Positions 43,901 through 55,889 are shown, counted from the first letter of the stretch. The stretch: DNA of 64,000 nucleotides from Prinia subflava (GCF_021018805.1 NC_086254.1:29325300-29389299), one strand, 5' to 3'. Translations and numbers: made by a program. The notes: a model not told the origin generated them from the letters alone.

Positions 43901-46900
43901 TCCTCCACAGCTCTCAGCTGGAGAGGACTCAGCCTTGTGCCTTAGCACACCTGGTGCCCCAGGCCCTGCTAGTGTGTGAGTGTCTCCCCAGTGCTTTGGG
44001 GACAGTGAGTGCACCCCTCTGCTCTCCACTTGGCTGTTTCCCATCTTGGCTTCCCCATGGGTCAGAGTATTGCTGTAGACTTACAGAAGGGCTGCCTCAA
44101 AGTGGATGCCCTCCTGCTGTGCCCTTCTGCAGGAATTTGGATCTTGGCACGGATTCAATCACAGTGAGATCCCAGGAGGGTTTCAAGGAGGAAGGAGATC
44201 TCAGTGGGTTGATGCTATTGCCCCCACACAGTCTGGGGGGGTGGCATGTGGTGTTTTCCCCTGATCCCAGTGTTGAGTCCAGTCACTCCATGGCAATGCT
44301 GAGAACTTGCTGCACCTTATGGGAGTTAATCTGATGCTTTAAGATTTCCCTTCAGTCCCAGGCTTCAGGATCTTGCTCACCCAGTGCTAACCACCACCTG
44401 TTTTTTTGTGCCTGCTAGACTGGAAGCTTGGAGATGGAAAGGTGCAGAGAGGTCAGGGTGGCTGCCCTCAGTGTTTACAGTCCACCCCCCAAATGCTGCC
44501 AGTATTCACAGCTGATAGGACCGTGCAAGTAAATGACCTCAGAGCAAACTGCAGCTGATCTGACTCTTGCCCCTGCCCCTGCTGGAAGCTCCCGCCCTCC
44601 GATTGGACTTCACATGGAGCTGACTGTATAAAGCTGAACTGAGGTGCAGGGCTGGGTGGTGGGCAGCAGCTCTGCCATGTGAGTGCTGTCCCCATGCTGC
44701 TCTGAGAGCAGGACAGCCATGGAGTGACCACCTCTCCCAGTGCCATTGTATGCCTCCTCCCCTAGACAGTGGGCTTGCTTTCAGGGTTCCTGTGCCCACA
44801 TTTTGACGGATCTTTGGCTGTTTTCTGCCACTGAGGCCACTCCTGGCCCTGGGGTGAGACTCTAGCTGAGCATGGGTCTGTGTTCCTGTGCAGCTGTGGT
44901 CACCTTGGACTCCTCTGTTCTAGGTCTTTGGCACCAACGTGATGGTGACAGTTGCCAAATCATTTGAGGCCCCAATAAAACGTGAGTAGGTTTTCCCTGT
45001 CTGCTGGGGTCTGTTTTGCTGCAAGCCCTGCCCCATGCACCCTCCTCCTCTGGAGATGGCTCAGGCTGGGATGTATGCAGGAACATTTCCTGCTAGTGAC
45101 CCCTCCTCCCTGTCACTGGCCAGCCTCAAGCCAACGCAGGTCTCTGGAAAGGGATGGTTTGCAGAGCCCTGGTTTGTCTGGGTCACTCTGCACCTTTGGA
45201 ATGTGCAATTTCACCTGCTTGTGAAAACAGTCCATACCAAATAAACACCACAAAAAAAACCCCAAAAAACCAGAGTCTCAAAACAGCAGGAGGAGTGAAC
45301 TGTGGAGCACGCAGGAGTTTGGGTCCTGGGACCCCTTGGTTTCTTGTCCTGGAATTGTCCTAGAAAGAACAAGGAAAGCTGCAGGGAAGGAGGGGGCTGA
45401 GGGAAGGGAAAGGTCCCATGCCCTGCTCTGGTCCCTGTTTGCCAGGCCCAGTGGGGCCGCTCCCCCTCACTGTGCCTCGCTCTGCTCCTCGCAGTGGTTT
45501 TCCCTCAGGACCTGCTGGAGAAGGGGCTGGACGCCGACAACTTCGCTATGCTGGGACTGGGAGACATCGTCATTCCAGGTGAGGACAGAAGAGGGATGGT
45601 GGGACTGGGGTCTCCTTTGAGGGGCTGTGGGAGGCTGAGCGGGTGCCTGGCTCTGGCCTTGGCCAAGCACAGCCCCGCGCTGGTCTCCCGATGGGTTGGG
45701 AGTCTCCCGGTGGGTTGGGAGTCTCCCGGTGGGTTGGGAGTCTCCCGGCAGGTCCGGGTGCTGTCCCGGTGCTGCGTGCCACGAGAGGGCACTGTCACCC
45801 CGGGCACGGCACCGGAGCACCGTGGGGCCTGCCCTGCCTCCCTCAGCCTGCCTCTCCAGCCCCTCGCTGTCCCTTCCGTGCTCCTCTGGCCCCTCGCTGG
45901 CCCTCCTCTGCCACTTCCAGCCCCTCACTGTTTCCTTCTCCCTGCAGGGATCTTCATTGCCTTGCTGCTGCGGTTTGATATCAGGTGAGCAGGCAGCACG
46001 GAAGGGTCTTTGGCAGGTTGGATCTTGCAGCATATTTGAGCTGATTTTGTAGAGGAAAAACGGGAAGGGGGAGCCAGGAGTGCAGTCATGTGCGCCCTTC
46101 TGGAGCTGGGTGTAGGGATACCCCAGGGGGTGTAAGGAAAAGCTCTTGGAAGAGGGGGGTGGCTCTGTGGGTGTGTCCTGAGCACTGGGGGCGAGTGGTT
46201 TGAGTTCAGGCATAGGTAGGGTAGGCAGCATAGAGCTAGGGATCAGGGCAGCAGCACACAGCAGCCTCACAGAGCCTCACCAGCTCCCTGGAACCAAGGG
46301 AAAGGGCAGTGAGAGGAAGCAGTGACAGCGTGGGAAAGAGCCGGGGGTGCTGGCACCTGGGAAGTGCTCGCGTGGATGCAAATCGGTGCCTGGCTGTGCT
46401 GGCTGCCTCCAGGTTGCCACTGGCGTTGGAGGGAGCAGCTCCTTCCCACGTAGGGAAGCTGCACCTACAGCTGGGCTGCAGCAGTTGCCCCACACTGAAA
46501 GGCTCCAGGGAACAGCGTGCTCTGTGACTGCCGTGGTGTGGCCCCACTCCCACTGTTCTTGCACAGACCCTCTGGTCTGTGCCAGCTCTTCCAGGTGTTA
46601 CCACCCACATCCTGCCTGCACCTGCTGGGAATCCCAGTTCCTGCAGCCTGCCCTGTGAAAAACAGCAACTGCTGAGAGCCAGGGACAGGACCATCTCCAC
46701 CAAGACAATGGGACCTTCTCCCTGGGTCCCAGCCCCAATTCTTGCTTTCCCAATTGCCATCCAGCAGCAGGATCACTTGCCTTCTTCCCTTCTCCAGCCC
46801 CTCACCTAAGTGTTACTGCCTTCAGTCCCACACTGCTCCCACAACACCAGAGGCTGCACAGGCAGAGCATTGCTCCCCACACTCCGCTGTGGTGGGAGAT

Positions 46901-49900
46901 GGCTGAGAGTACCAGGCCAATTCCATTTTGGCCACTGACATTCTAGACCGGAGGTCATTGAGCTCTTCCCTTTCCCTACAGCCTGAAGAAGAACACGCAC
47001 ACGTATTTCTACACCAGCTTTGTGGCCTACATCTTTGGGCTGGGCCTCACCATATTCATCATGCACATCTTCAAGCATGCCCAGGTGAGCTCCACCCTGC
47101 TGCCTCCTGTGGATGCACATCCAAGTGGGTCAGGCCAGCTTGGCCACGAAGTTCCTGCATCCTGCCAGGAAAAAGTAGATTTATTCCTTTTCTTTGGCTT
47201 TAGTTTTCCAGTACCTGCCTGTACTTTCCCTGCCCAAAGCTCCTGTGCCTAGCTGGAGCAGAGGCCTGCTTGGGGCAAAGCTCCTTGTTTCCAACAATAC
47301 CCCTCAGCCAGGAGCCCTGTGTTTTTTGGCTCTTTGCAGCCAAGCTGCCCTGAACACCCACTGACTGTGCAGCAGGCAGCTCTGGGAGCCCATACACTGT
47401 GGTCTGCACAGGGCTCTCGGTGTGTTTGTGGCCCACTGGGACCTCACAGTGAGGATTTTCACAGAATCCCAGAATGATCTGGGAAGGGACCTCGGAGACC
47501 ATCTTGTTTCAACTCCCCTGCCATGGGCAGAGACACCAACCACTAGACAAGTCTGCTCCACACCCTGTTCCAGCCTGGCCTTGAACACTTCCAGGGATTG
47601 AACATCGACAGCTTCTCTGGGCAGCTTGTGCCACGATCTCACCACCCTCACAGGAAAGAATTTCCTCCTAATATCCAATCTAGCTTCATGCTGCTGCAGC
47701 TCTAACTTAGCTCTTGAAGCTGCTTTTTGGGGTGTTAACTCCCTGGGTAGCCATGTGACAGATACCAGGGTGCAGAAGGCCATGAGCTCACCTTGCACTC
47801 TGCCCTCGGGGTGATCTGTGGTTTGGTTTAGCAGTTGTTTTTCTTTCCCACAGCCTGCGCTGCTGTACCTGGTCCCTGCCTGCATTGGATTCCCGCTTCT
47901 CGTGGCCTTGGCAAAGGGAGAAGTAACCGAAATGTTCAGGTGAGCCTCAGCTGGCCGTGGAGCTGTTTTGCCGGCGGCGCTGGAGCACACGAAGCGTGCA
48001 GATGTTCCCACGGCGGGGCACAGCTGGAGGGACGGGTTCATGTGGGCATGCTCTGGGTGTGCGCCGGCACGTGCGTGGGTGGAGGCAGCGCCTCTGTGTC
48101 CGTACATGCCGGGCCTGGCTCCAGCCACCTCCCGGGAGCTGGGTGGGGGCTGTGGTGTGGTACCAGCACCTGGTATTGCTTTACGCCCCAGTGACAGACT
48201 CTTCCCATGCGCTGGCAGGCAGGGGAGGGTGGGACTGCACACCTGCTGTGGAGATACTTGGTCATTGTGTCCCGGGGCCCGTGGGTGGGGAAAAAGAGCC
48301 GGCTGTGAGAGCAGCCAAGGCTGGTTCGAGCACATCCCAACCTCCCCACTTGGGCAAAGTCTCCTGGCTTGCAGCAGTGTCCCTGCCCCAGAGACTGTGG
48401 GTACAGAGGAAGGGGGACTGGGCTGTTGTGCTCAGCTGTTCTCAGAGCCTGTCTGGGCTGTCAGTGGGCAGCTCTGGCCTCCTGCCTGAGAGCTCTTTCT
48501 CTGTCATGCTCGAGACTTGGTGGCTCAGCACAGTAACAGTGGTTGATGCAGAGGAGGGAAGGGAACATCCTAAAGCAGGGCTGTGTACCCTCCAGCCTCC
48601 CCAGTCCCCCAGCTCAGGGAGTGTTCCTGAGCTCCCAGCCTGCTCAGAGGGAAACTGGGCGCAACGGGAAGCCAGCTGTCCTCCCTCCTCCCTCCCCTCC
48701 CCTGGGAGATGCAGGTATGCATGTTCCCAGAGGCTCTCAGCTGGGCCGTCCCCAGCCCTGCCGCACCTGCCCCTCCTTTGATGTTTGCTTCTGACAATCG
48801 CTGCTGCAGGCACTGAGTGTCCTGGGATCGTCCTTCCTGTGCACCTGGGATCCTGCAGCCGCTTTCCCCAGTGCCGTGACTCACCAGCTGACAGCAGCAG
48901 CACCTCCTGCCAGGAAACTGGGGAGAGATGAGCTGTGAGGCCGGGCCCACTGGGCAGCAAGGAGCACAGGGAGCTTGGCAGCCAGGAGCTAATGCCCTCC
49001 CAGAGCAGTAGCACAAGCTGCTCCAGCAGCAGTGTTGCCAGGGCAAGGGCAGGATGCTGGAGGGCTGCAAACTTGACGGCCCCTGGAGGCCAGACCTCCC
49101 TTGAAGTGGCTCCAGTTGCAGGCAGAGGAAGTGGGATTCAGAGGGACTGATGCCTGGAGGGCAGTGGCTCCCACCGCAGGAATCCCACCAGGTGTAGCTC
49201 TGCTGTGCTGCTTTGGTGCGCCCTGATCCTCCCTGGAGCTGGCAGTTCCTGAGGTCTCTGCCTGCACATGGTGTCTCACAGCAGTGAGGGTCTGCGGCAG
49301 GGTGGGAGTGAGCAGATCTCTGAGCAGGCCCAGGGAAGGGGTGCTGGTGGAGCAGAGGTGGGTGACACTGGGATCAGCTCCATGGCTCTCAGCCTTGTCA
49401 AACCTCCCTAGGCTAGGCAGGAAGATCTACTCTGCCTCCCTCAGCAGTGGGAACCCTTCCTGCCCCCCATATCTGCTGTGGGCATGTTGTCCTCAGGCGG
49501 CAGGACAGGGTCTACTACATCTCTCTGTCACCTGCCCAGCCCCTGGGCTGCTCCACTGCCACCTCCCCACTGCCCAGGCTTGCTCTCTCTAGGTTCTGCC
49601 TGCCTGGCTCTGCTCATGCCAGTGGGAGCTGCCTCATCCCCGAGTTTCAGTGTTCACTTTTCCATGCTGCAGCCCTGTCCTGGAGTCTGCAGGCAAGGAG
49701 AGGCCAGCGGGTGCAAGCAGGTGAAGGGGGATGCCAGGCTTCCTGCACAGGGCGGTGCGTTCTCGGTGCTCTCACTGCAAAACTCTTCTGCTTTTTCTCT
49801 CTCTTCTCCCCCTCCTTTCTGTCTTTGTCTTTCCCTTCCTGCTTCCTCTCTCTCCTGCAGCTATGAATCCTCTGCTGAAATCTTGCCTCACACACCAAGA

Positions 49901-50761
49901 CTCACCCACTTCCCCACGGTGTCTGGCTCGCCGGCCAGCCTGGCTGATTCCATGCAGCAGAAACTGTCCTGTCCCCGCCGACGCCGGCAGCAGAGCCCTA
50001 GTGCCATGTAGCCACTGCCGCCGGGGCCCCTTGTCTGTCGCTCTGGCCAGGTAGGGGCAGGCCCTGGCTCTCCCTGGCCCAAGCTCTCCCTGTTCCCAGC
50101 TCTCCTCACTCCGTGGGCAGAGGCTGGAGCTGTTGCTGTATTGCTGTGGGCCAGTTTCTCTCCCACTCTGAGAGACGACACTGGGAAGAGCATGATTTGA
50201 TATCCCAGATCTTGTCCTTAGAGCAGCATTCTCATTTCCTTAGCCAGAGCCCTGGGGCCACTGCTGGAGGGGATTTGCAGCCAGAGGAGTGAGACCCTGT
50301 GAGGGAACACTGCTGTTGGTCTTGCTGCAGTTCCCCTGTTAACTGGCCCCACTGGCACCAGTGCTCAGCCAAGGAAAGCATGTGCTATCCAGGATATCCA
50401 ATAGTGAACAAGGGAACAAGGGTAGATCCCCGGGCACAGAGCTGACCCCTGGCTGGGTCCGCCCTATCCTTTGAGATGTCCGGGGGAGATGCATCCCTCA
50501 TCTCCCTGCCTGGGTTCTGCCCCATGGGGCTTCCTGTGCTGGGGGCTGATGGCTGGAGCCCACCTTGTCCTCAACAACAGCAGGGCAGAACCAAGGCCAC
50601 AGGCTGGGCTGTCCCCAGGTGGCACAGGGCTCTGTCTCCAGGGAGGAACTGGCCCCACTCATGTCCCTCTTGTCCCCAGCTACGAGGAGAGCTCAACCCC
50701 CAAGGAGGCACCAGGGGCTTCCAAAGAAGAGCCAACAGAAGCCTCCAAGAAGGAGAAGTGA
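37976..50761 (+). CDS. HM13: HM13, signal peptide peptidase, intramembrane aspartyl protease (12 coding exons)
   Basis: GXGD-type aspartyl protease of the ER membrane that cleaves leftover signal peptides and some tail-anchored proteins. Exons: 37976-38155, 39447-39545, 40732-40814, 41910-41998, 42744-42829, 42942-43067, 44924-44981, 45495-45578, 45948-45984, 46982-47084, 47854-47939, 50680-50761; 370 residues (human 377). Catalytic Asp in FIYDVFW (about D218) and in MLGLGDIVIPG (about D264); the PAL motif in QPALLYLVP (about 316-318). Several hydrophobic segments fit the nine-span topology; N-terminal AHNGS is an N-glycosylation sequon. The C-terminus ends KKEK, a KKXX ER-retrieval signal. 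An alternative last exon is listed separately. Introns contain two CR1 fragments, a T-run (42,060-42,082), a 19-bp repeat, and no MCTS2-like retrogene. Confidence 0.97.
41088..41440 (-). repeat. CR1 LINE fragment, antisense, in HM13 intron 3
   Basis: Begins with 'cagaatcacagaatcagaat', the complement of the CR1 3' octamer tail, then a 'gttggatccacaagg...gagtccaac' block, 'ccacttccctggggagtctg' and 'agctttttcctgatatccag', all characteristic of reverse-complemented CR1. About 350 bp. Confidence 0.9.
45684..45748. repeat. 19-bp tandem repeat, 3.4 copies, HM13 intron
   Basis: Unit tctcccggtgggttgggag starts at 45,684, 45,703 and 45,722, followed by a partial copy. Located just after HM13 exon 8. 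Confidence 0.9.
47459..47800 (-). repeat. CR1 LINE fragment, antisense, in HM13 intron 10
   Basis: Starts 'cacagaatcccagaatgatc', continues 'gggaagggacctcgga', 'caactcccctgccatgggca' and 'aagaatttcctcctaatatc': a well-preserved reverse-complement CR1 tail. The right boundary is uncertain (47,700-47,800). Confidence 0.92.
49861..50011 (+). CDS. HM13: HM13 alternative terminal coding exon (isoform lacking KKXX)
   Basis: A strong pyrimidine-rich acceptor (ctctctcctgcag) precedes a frame that joins exon 11 (ends 47,939) in the same phase as the regular last exon. It encodes YESSAEILPHTPRLTHFPTV and onward, ending RRRRQQSPSAM and TAG. As I remember it, human HM13 has a near-identical alternative C-terminus (the 'beta' form) that loses the ER-retrieval lysines and can reach the cell surface. 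Conservation of the peptide between bird and human supports a real exon. Confidence 0.85.
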
Positions 50762-50965
50762 CCTTGCCCATGGGCTGTGCCCAGCACTGCTGGGCTGGGG
50801 CCCTTTAAGACCCTCTGCAAGTGACAGACGACGAAACAATTGTGCAAGAGCATCGTGTTGTGTGTGTCGGAGCAGCCACCCAGGTGGGGTATCGATGTAC
50901 GCCGGTTTTTAAATTTTGTATTGTGCATTTGCTTTCTCTCATATTAAACCATACTGAAGGAAGGA
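50762..50965 (+). other. HM13: HM13 3' UTR
   Basis: Short 3' UTR from the TGA to past ATTAAA at 50,943-50,948. Confidence 0.7.
50943..50948 (+). terminator. HM13: Polyadenylation signal ATTAAA of HM13
   Basis: ATTAAA about 180 bp after the stop in a locally T-rich stretch (TTTTTAAATTTTGTATTGTGC upstream); common single-base variant of AATAAA. Confidence 0.7.
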
Positions 50966-53900
50966 GTGCTGGTGTGGCCGTGCCCTGCTCAGCCGCCCAG
51001 CCGGCACCGGGATTGGCATCCAGCTCTCACCCGCCTTTTCCCAGTGGAGCCGGTGGCCATTGTCTGGCTGTTACCAAGTGACCATCCCCTTCCCCCTCCC
51101 ACTTCTCTGGCACTGGGCCTTCCCCCAGCGTGGCCCCTGCTCTGCAATACCAGATTTAGGGCCGGAGTCACTGAGCCCTGTGTGGGTTCAAGCCGGGATC
51201 TGGCCCTGGGGAAGTGGGGCTGGGCAGGGATAGGGATGCTGGAACCCCACAGGGTGGGAACGTGCTTTGCCTCAGCTGCTGGGGTGCTCAGCGGGCTGGG
51301 GTAACACCCCATTGCCTGGGGGAGCAGGAATGGGAGGGGTAGGGGCGGGTGACCCCAAACCCAGCCCTGGAGCAGCATGAGGACAGCACGGATTGTTCCC
51401 CTTCCTTTGCAGGCACCATCCTGCACCCCTTGGGGCTGGGATGGGCAGAGGATGCTGGTGCAGGCATGGAGGCTGAAGGGGCTTCAGGCAGGGGCAGCTC
51501 CAGCATCCACTTCAGCTTCTACTGGGACCAGCTGCCCTGTGTCCTGCAGCACTGGCAGTGTCCTCCCTGCCCCTCCTGGGGGCCCTGTGGAGGATCCTAC
51601 ATCTCTTCGGCCATGCCCACTGCCAGAATAAATAGAAAGTGTTTGCTGGCTTGGCAGCTCCTCCACAAAAGCCGTATTGAACCATTATTCCCTGCGCCGG
51701 CTGCGAGCACTAAAAGTGGCGCCTTGCGTTCTGCCATCTAATGACCCTTCGCAGGCTCCTACAGATGTTTTCTATGACTTACAGCTCCTTTTCCAACAGC
51801 CCTGTCCGCAAAAACAAGAGGGGCCACTTTAATTCCAATTAAATACCTCCAGCTAAGCAAACAGTGTGCAGCAGGGTCTGGGTACAGCGCGGCCGCCAGG
51901 CCCAGCCCACCGAGTCACTGAGTCTAGACTCCAGATGTGATTTCACCAGTCTCCAGTGTTCCGTGGAAAAGGACTTTGGCTCTGCCGTGGGGTGCAGGAC
52001 CCTACCCTGAGTCAGGACCCCACTCCCCAGCCTGATGCGTCCCTTGGTGTGGGGCTGGCTCTGCATCCTCCCTGGATTTGGGTGGTAGGAGCTGCATCCC
52101 CATGCAGCCTCCAGAGGCCCCAGGAGTGCAGGGGCAGGCTGAGGGGTGCACAGGGTACCTGCTGTGGCAGCATCACCCTCCTGCCTCGCTGCTGCCCTGC
52201 AGAGCTCCGAGCAGCTCCTGCCTGCTGTAGGTGTGGTGGAAGTGTGGCCGGGAGCTTTCCCAGGGCTGCAGGGAGCGGAAGGCCTGGGAAGGGGAGAGCG
52301 AGGTCACCCCTCACCCTGCCTGGCCGATAAGCTGGGGCCGGCCAGGAGGAAGGAAGTGTGTTGGGCCCTGCAAGGAGCCGCCAGTGGAGCCGGCACTTCA
52401 GCACTCCCGGTCCGCTCGCCTGCTGCACCTGGGCCTGTGGCACCTCCGGTCCCGGCAGGGCCGAGGCCACAGTGGCTCCACGGTGTCTGGGCCGCCGCTG
52501 GGCCACTTTCCCCTCTCTGCAGGGTCCCTCCGGCTTGGTGGGGGCTGCGGAAACATGGATGTGCCGACTCCGGCAGGAAACCTCCATCCACGTAACTGCA
52601 CCCAGCTAGGGCAGGGGCCAAAGCTGCCTGTTCTGCTGCCAGCAGATGTGGGGTTTGGGATGATCACCCCAGGTTTGGGATGATCCTCACCCACCCCTCA
52701 CCCATGGTATCTCATGGCAGTGGTTGGAGAGCCCCCTGGGCACACACCCCTTGTGCCAAGCTCCTATCAGGAATTGCAGTGGGGTGGGATGGGCTGAGCT
52801 GGGAGTGCACAGGGTGCAAACGCCAGGCAAGGGGAGGATGGTTTCATGTCTTCACTCAAGGGGAGTGCTGGTGCCTGGGGTGATGGGGGACACACCAGGG
52901 CTGCTTGTCTCTAGAGCCCTGTGGAGCCTCCCACCACAGCAGGGGTGCAGCTGGGTGCTGCAGCTGTACCTCATGCTCTACCATGTAGGGTGGAGGATGC
53001 TTTTCTGTGATGGTGGGCGTTGGTGATGAGCGCTGGGGTCCCATGGAGTGGTGGGTGCTGGTGGTGAGAGCTGGGGTCCCGTGTGATGATGGGTACTGGC
53101 AGTGGCGCCCGGCCGGCGGCTGCGAGCAGGGAGAGGAAGCAGCCCAAGGCAGCCCCAGCCCCAGCCAGCCAGCGAGGAGGGGCAGGAAGCTGGAATAAAT
53201 CCCAGGAAGGGCTGCCTGGCTCCAGCTGGTCTGGGCTGCAGCGGATGGAAGCTGGGAACGGGAAGGGAGAAGGCGGGAGGGGAATGCGCAGGGGCTTTCT
53301 CAGGCCTCGGCCTCGCTCCAGCTGTGCCGGCGGCCCCGGCACATCTGCAACCCTGGCTCAGCGCTGTCATGCGGACATGGGGGGGTGGAGGCTCTGCGTA
53401 GCCTCAGGGGTGACCTGCGGATGGCACCGGGAGAGGGGTTCTGGATGGAGCCCAACCCCAGCCAGGGCAAGAGCAGCCCAAGTTTGGGGGTCCTGGTCAC
53501 TGGTGGGGGCCCAGCCTGACCTGCGGTGTCCGTGCTGCCTTCCAGCACTGCACGCCGGAGCGTGGGGCTGGGTGCTGCCGGTTCTGGGGTGCCGGCTGTA
53601 CCCCATCTCCCCATCACAGCAGCACAGGCAGCCCTGCAGCCCCTCGGCGGCTTGGCGCGGCCATGCCCTGTGTGGTCCCGGCGGGCTGGGGGCGGCCGGG
53701 GGCTTTGATGTGCTCGGCTGCCGGGCAACCCCTGCTCAGCGCAAAGCAGCCGCCCCCCGGCTGCCCCCCCGGCCGGGCTGAGCCCCGCCAGCACCATATG
53801 GCCGAGGCTGCTGTTACCGCACCGCACGCCCCGTTCCCAGAATTGAGATGGAAATGAAGCTCTGTGTTCTGCCGGACAACGCTGCTGCGCCGGCCGGCAC

Positions 53901-55150
53901 GCCGTGCCAGGCCAGGACCCGCGGCCAGCTGTGGCCAAGGCAGTGTCCCGGTGCCACACTGGCAGCTCTGATGCCAGTACCCCATCCCTGGTACCCCAAT
54001 ATGCAGAGGAATGGGAGGGGGGGTCCTGCTCTCGGGGACATCCCCGAGATGGGGATGGGGCAACTGGAGTGGCTGTGCTGGAGGGGCTGTGCCAGGGCGG
54101 CTGTGCCGTGTGTGCTGTGCCCACCACGGCCACGAAATCCATCCACGTCCCCTCGCTGCTCGGGGTGGCCGGTGGCAGGGCGCGGGGTCCGGCTCGTCCT
54201 GGCATTGTTGGCTGCGCAGCTGGCGGTGGCGGCGGCCGGCCGGCGGCCCTGAAAGACATTCCTGTGCACAATGTCCCCGGCCTCCCGCCGCGGCCCGGCC
54301 ACTGCCGCCAGATGGGGGCTAATTAGCAGCTTTGAGAGCCGCGGTGGGAACCGGGCAGCACCGGGCCCTCCGCCGAGCCCTGAATGGAGGGGGCGACCCC
54401 AGCGCCGTGCCCACCCTGGGAACCGCCACCGCACCAGGCTGGGGGACACAGGGAGGAGGGACAGAGGGAGGGACGGGAATCCAGCTTCCCCCGGCCGGGC
54501 TGGCAGGGTTGGAGTTCATGCATGCTCTCCAGGATTGCTGCCCTCCCCAGAAGAGGAAGAAGAGGGGGAGGCCTTCAGTTCCCTGAATGCCTGGGGACGT
54601 GCAGCAGGGTCTGACACCCCCCCCACACACACACACGGTCAATCCCATAAAGGGCTGGGAGAGCTGCGCTGGCACTTGGGCACACGTGTTGGTGTGCAAG
54701 GCAGGGTGTACGTGTGCATGTGTGTGTACCCATATGTGTGTCCATCCGTGTGTGCCTCTGTTGTGTGCCTGTGTTTGGGCTCCACGGGTTTGTGTATGAA
54801 CGTGAATCCTCCTGTGCACATATCTGGGGATGTCCCACACACATCTGTGTGTGCAAGCACGTGTGTGTCCGTGCCTTTGTGTGTGCACACGCACACCCAC
54901 CCTGCGTATCTGTGTCTGTACACACACCCGGGAGTGTCTCAGGCCGCAGCTTTGTCTGCCTCCCTCCCTTCCCACACCATTTCGTGCTGCTCGGGGTGTG
55001 CCGAGGTCTCGTTCGAGGGCCCTCCCGGGGCGCTGCCTGCCCTCCCCGCAGGTGCGGGGTAATAAGCAGTAACGCTAATTACAACGTGGACCAGAAACCC
55101 TTCGGGGCAAGGACCGGCTGCATCGCACAGTGGCGGGACCTCCACCGGTT
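50966..55150. other. Intergenic region HM13-ID1, likely ID1 regulatory domain
   Basis: 4.2 kb with no protein-coding exon recognised. It has non-repetitive patches with lower GC than the surroundings at 51,600-51,870 and two TAATTA core sites (54,318-54,329 region and 55,075-55,080), plus GC-rich filler. These patches look like candidate conserved non-coding elements, but conservation cannot be tested here. Confidence 0.45.
54612..54935. repeat. Degenerate CA/TG-rich simple repeat
   Basis: ACACACAC run at 54,620-54,638, then an irregular TGTGTG/TGTGC-rich tract to about 54,935. It makes the Cys/His/Val-rich spurious frames seen on both strands. Confidence 0.8.
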
Positions 55151-55560
55151 TCCCCCGCGGCAAGACTGTGTTCGCAGCCCACTCCCGGCGCCGCCCCACG
55201 CACCCAGCGCTGGACCCCTGTGCCCGTCTGTCGGGTGGACCCAAACCTGGCTGCCCCCACCCCGGCAGCCGCTACCGAGCACTCTGCGGAGGTTTGAGCC
55301 CCGGGAGAGGAGGGGAACGGGGAACTCCGACCTTGGGGCGGAGCACGGGCTGCCCCTGTGCCCCGCTGCCCCCGTTGCGGGTACAGATATCCCCACGGGT
55401 CCCTGTGCCTCCTGAGAGGTGCCGGTGCCTCCGTATCCGTACGAGGATGGCAGTGTCTCCGTGGGGGTCCCGCTGTCTCCGTGGGGGTCCCGGTGCCCCC
55501 CGTAGGGGCTGCAGGTGTGTGTCCCCGCCCCGCCCCCGTCGCCATGGGCACCGCCCGCCC

Positions 55561-55631
55561 GGCGCCGCGCTGACAGCGCGCGGCGTTTTATGAATGGGTG
55601 ACGTCACGAGCCTGGCGTCTCACGGTCTGAG
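55561..55631 (+). promoter_or_regulatory. ID1: ID1 BMP-response-like element with CRE
   Basis: GGCGCC at 55,561-55,566 (SMAD1/5 GC-box type), TGACAGC at 55,571-55,577, full CRE TGACGTCA at 55,599-55,606, CCTGGCGTCT at 55,611-55,620 and CACGGTCTGAG at 55,621-55,631. As I remember the mammalian Id1 BMP-response element, it has the same ordered blocks (GGCGCC, TGACAGC, CCTGGCGTCT, CGGTCTGAG), but the middle is shorter; here about 25-30 bp including the CRE appear inserted. About 430-500 bp upstream of the ATG. Confidence 0.7.
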
Positions 55632-55889
55632 CCGCCGAGGAGGCGGGGGGGGCCGCGGGGAGCGCGGGGGGGCCGAGCGCCCGGAGGGACACCGGGGGCC
55701 TGGAGGGGGAAAGGGGCGAGCGGGGCTGCGGGGAGCTGGACACCGGGAGCCCGTGGGGCAAGCACCCGCGTTAATTGCGGGGCAGGGTGGGCGCTCCGCA
55801 CCGCCGGTGTCCCTGCACCGCAGCCCGAGCCCGTCACGGCTCCCTCCCCGCCATTGCCCCTTTAAGACGCTGCCTTTCGGGGCGCACAT

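Noticed and set aside
53300..54449. 323-codon - strand frame and overlapping frames upstream of ID1
   Set aside because: Repetitive Pro/Ala/Gly/Ser translation, no motif, no splice or polyA context.
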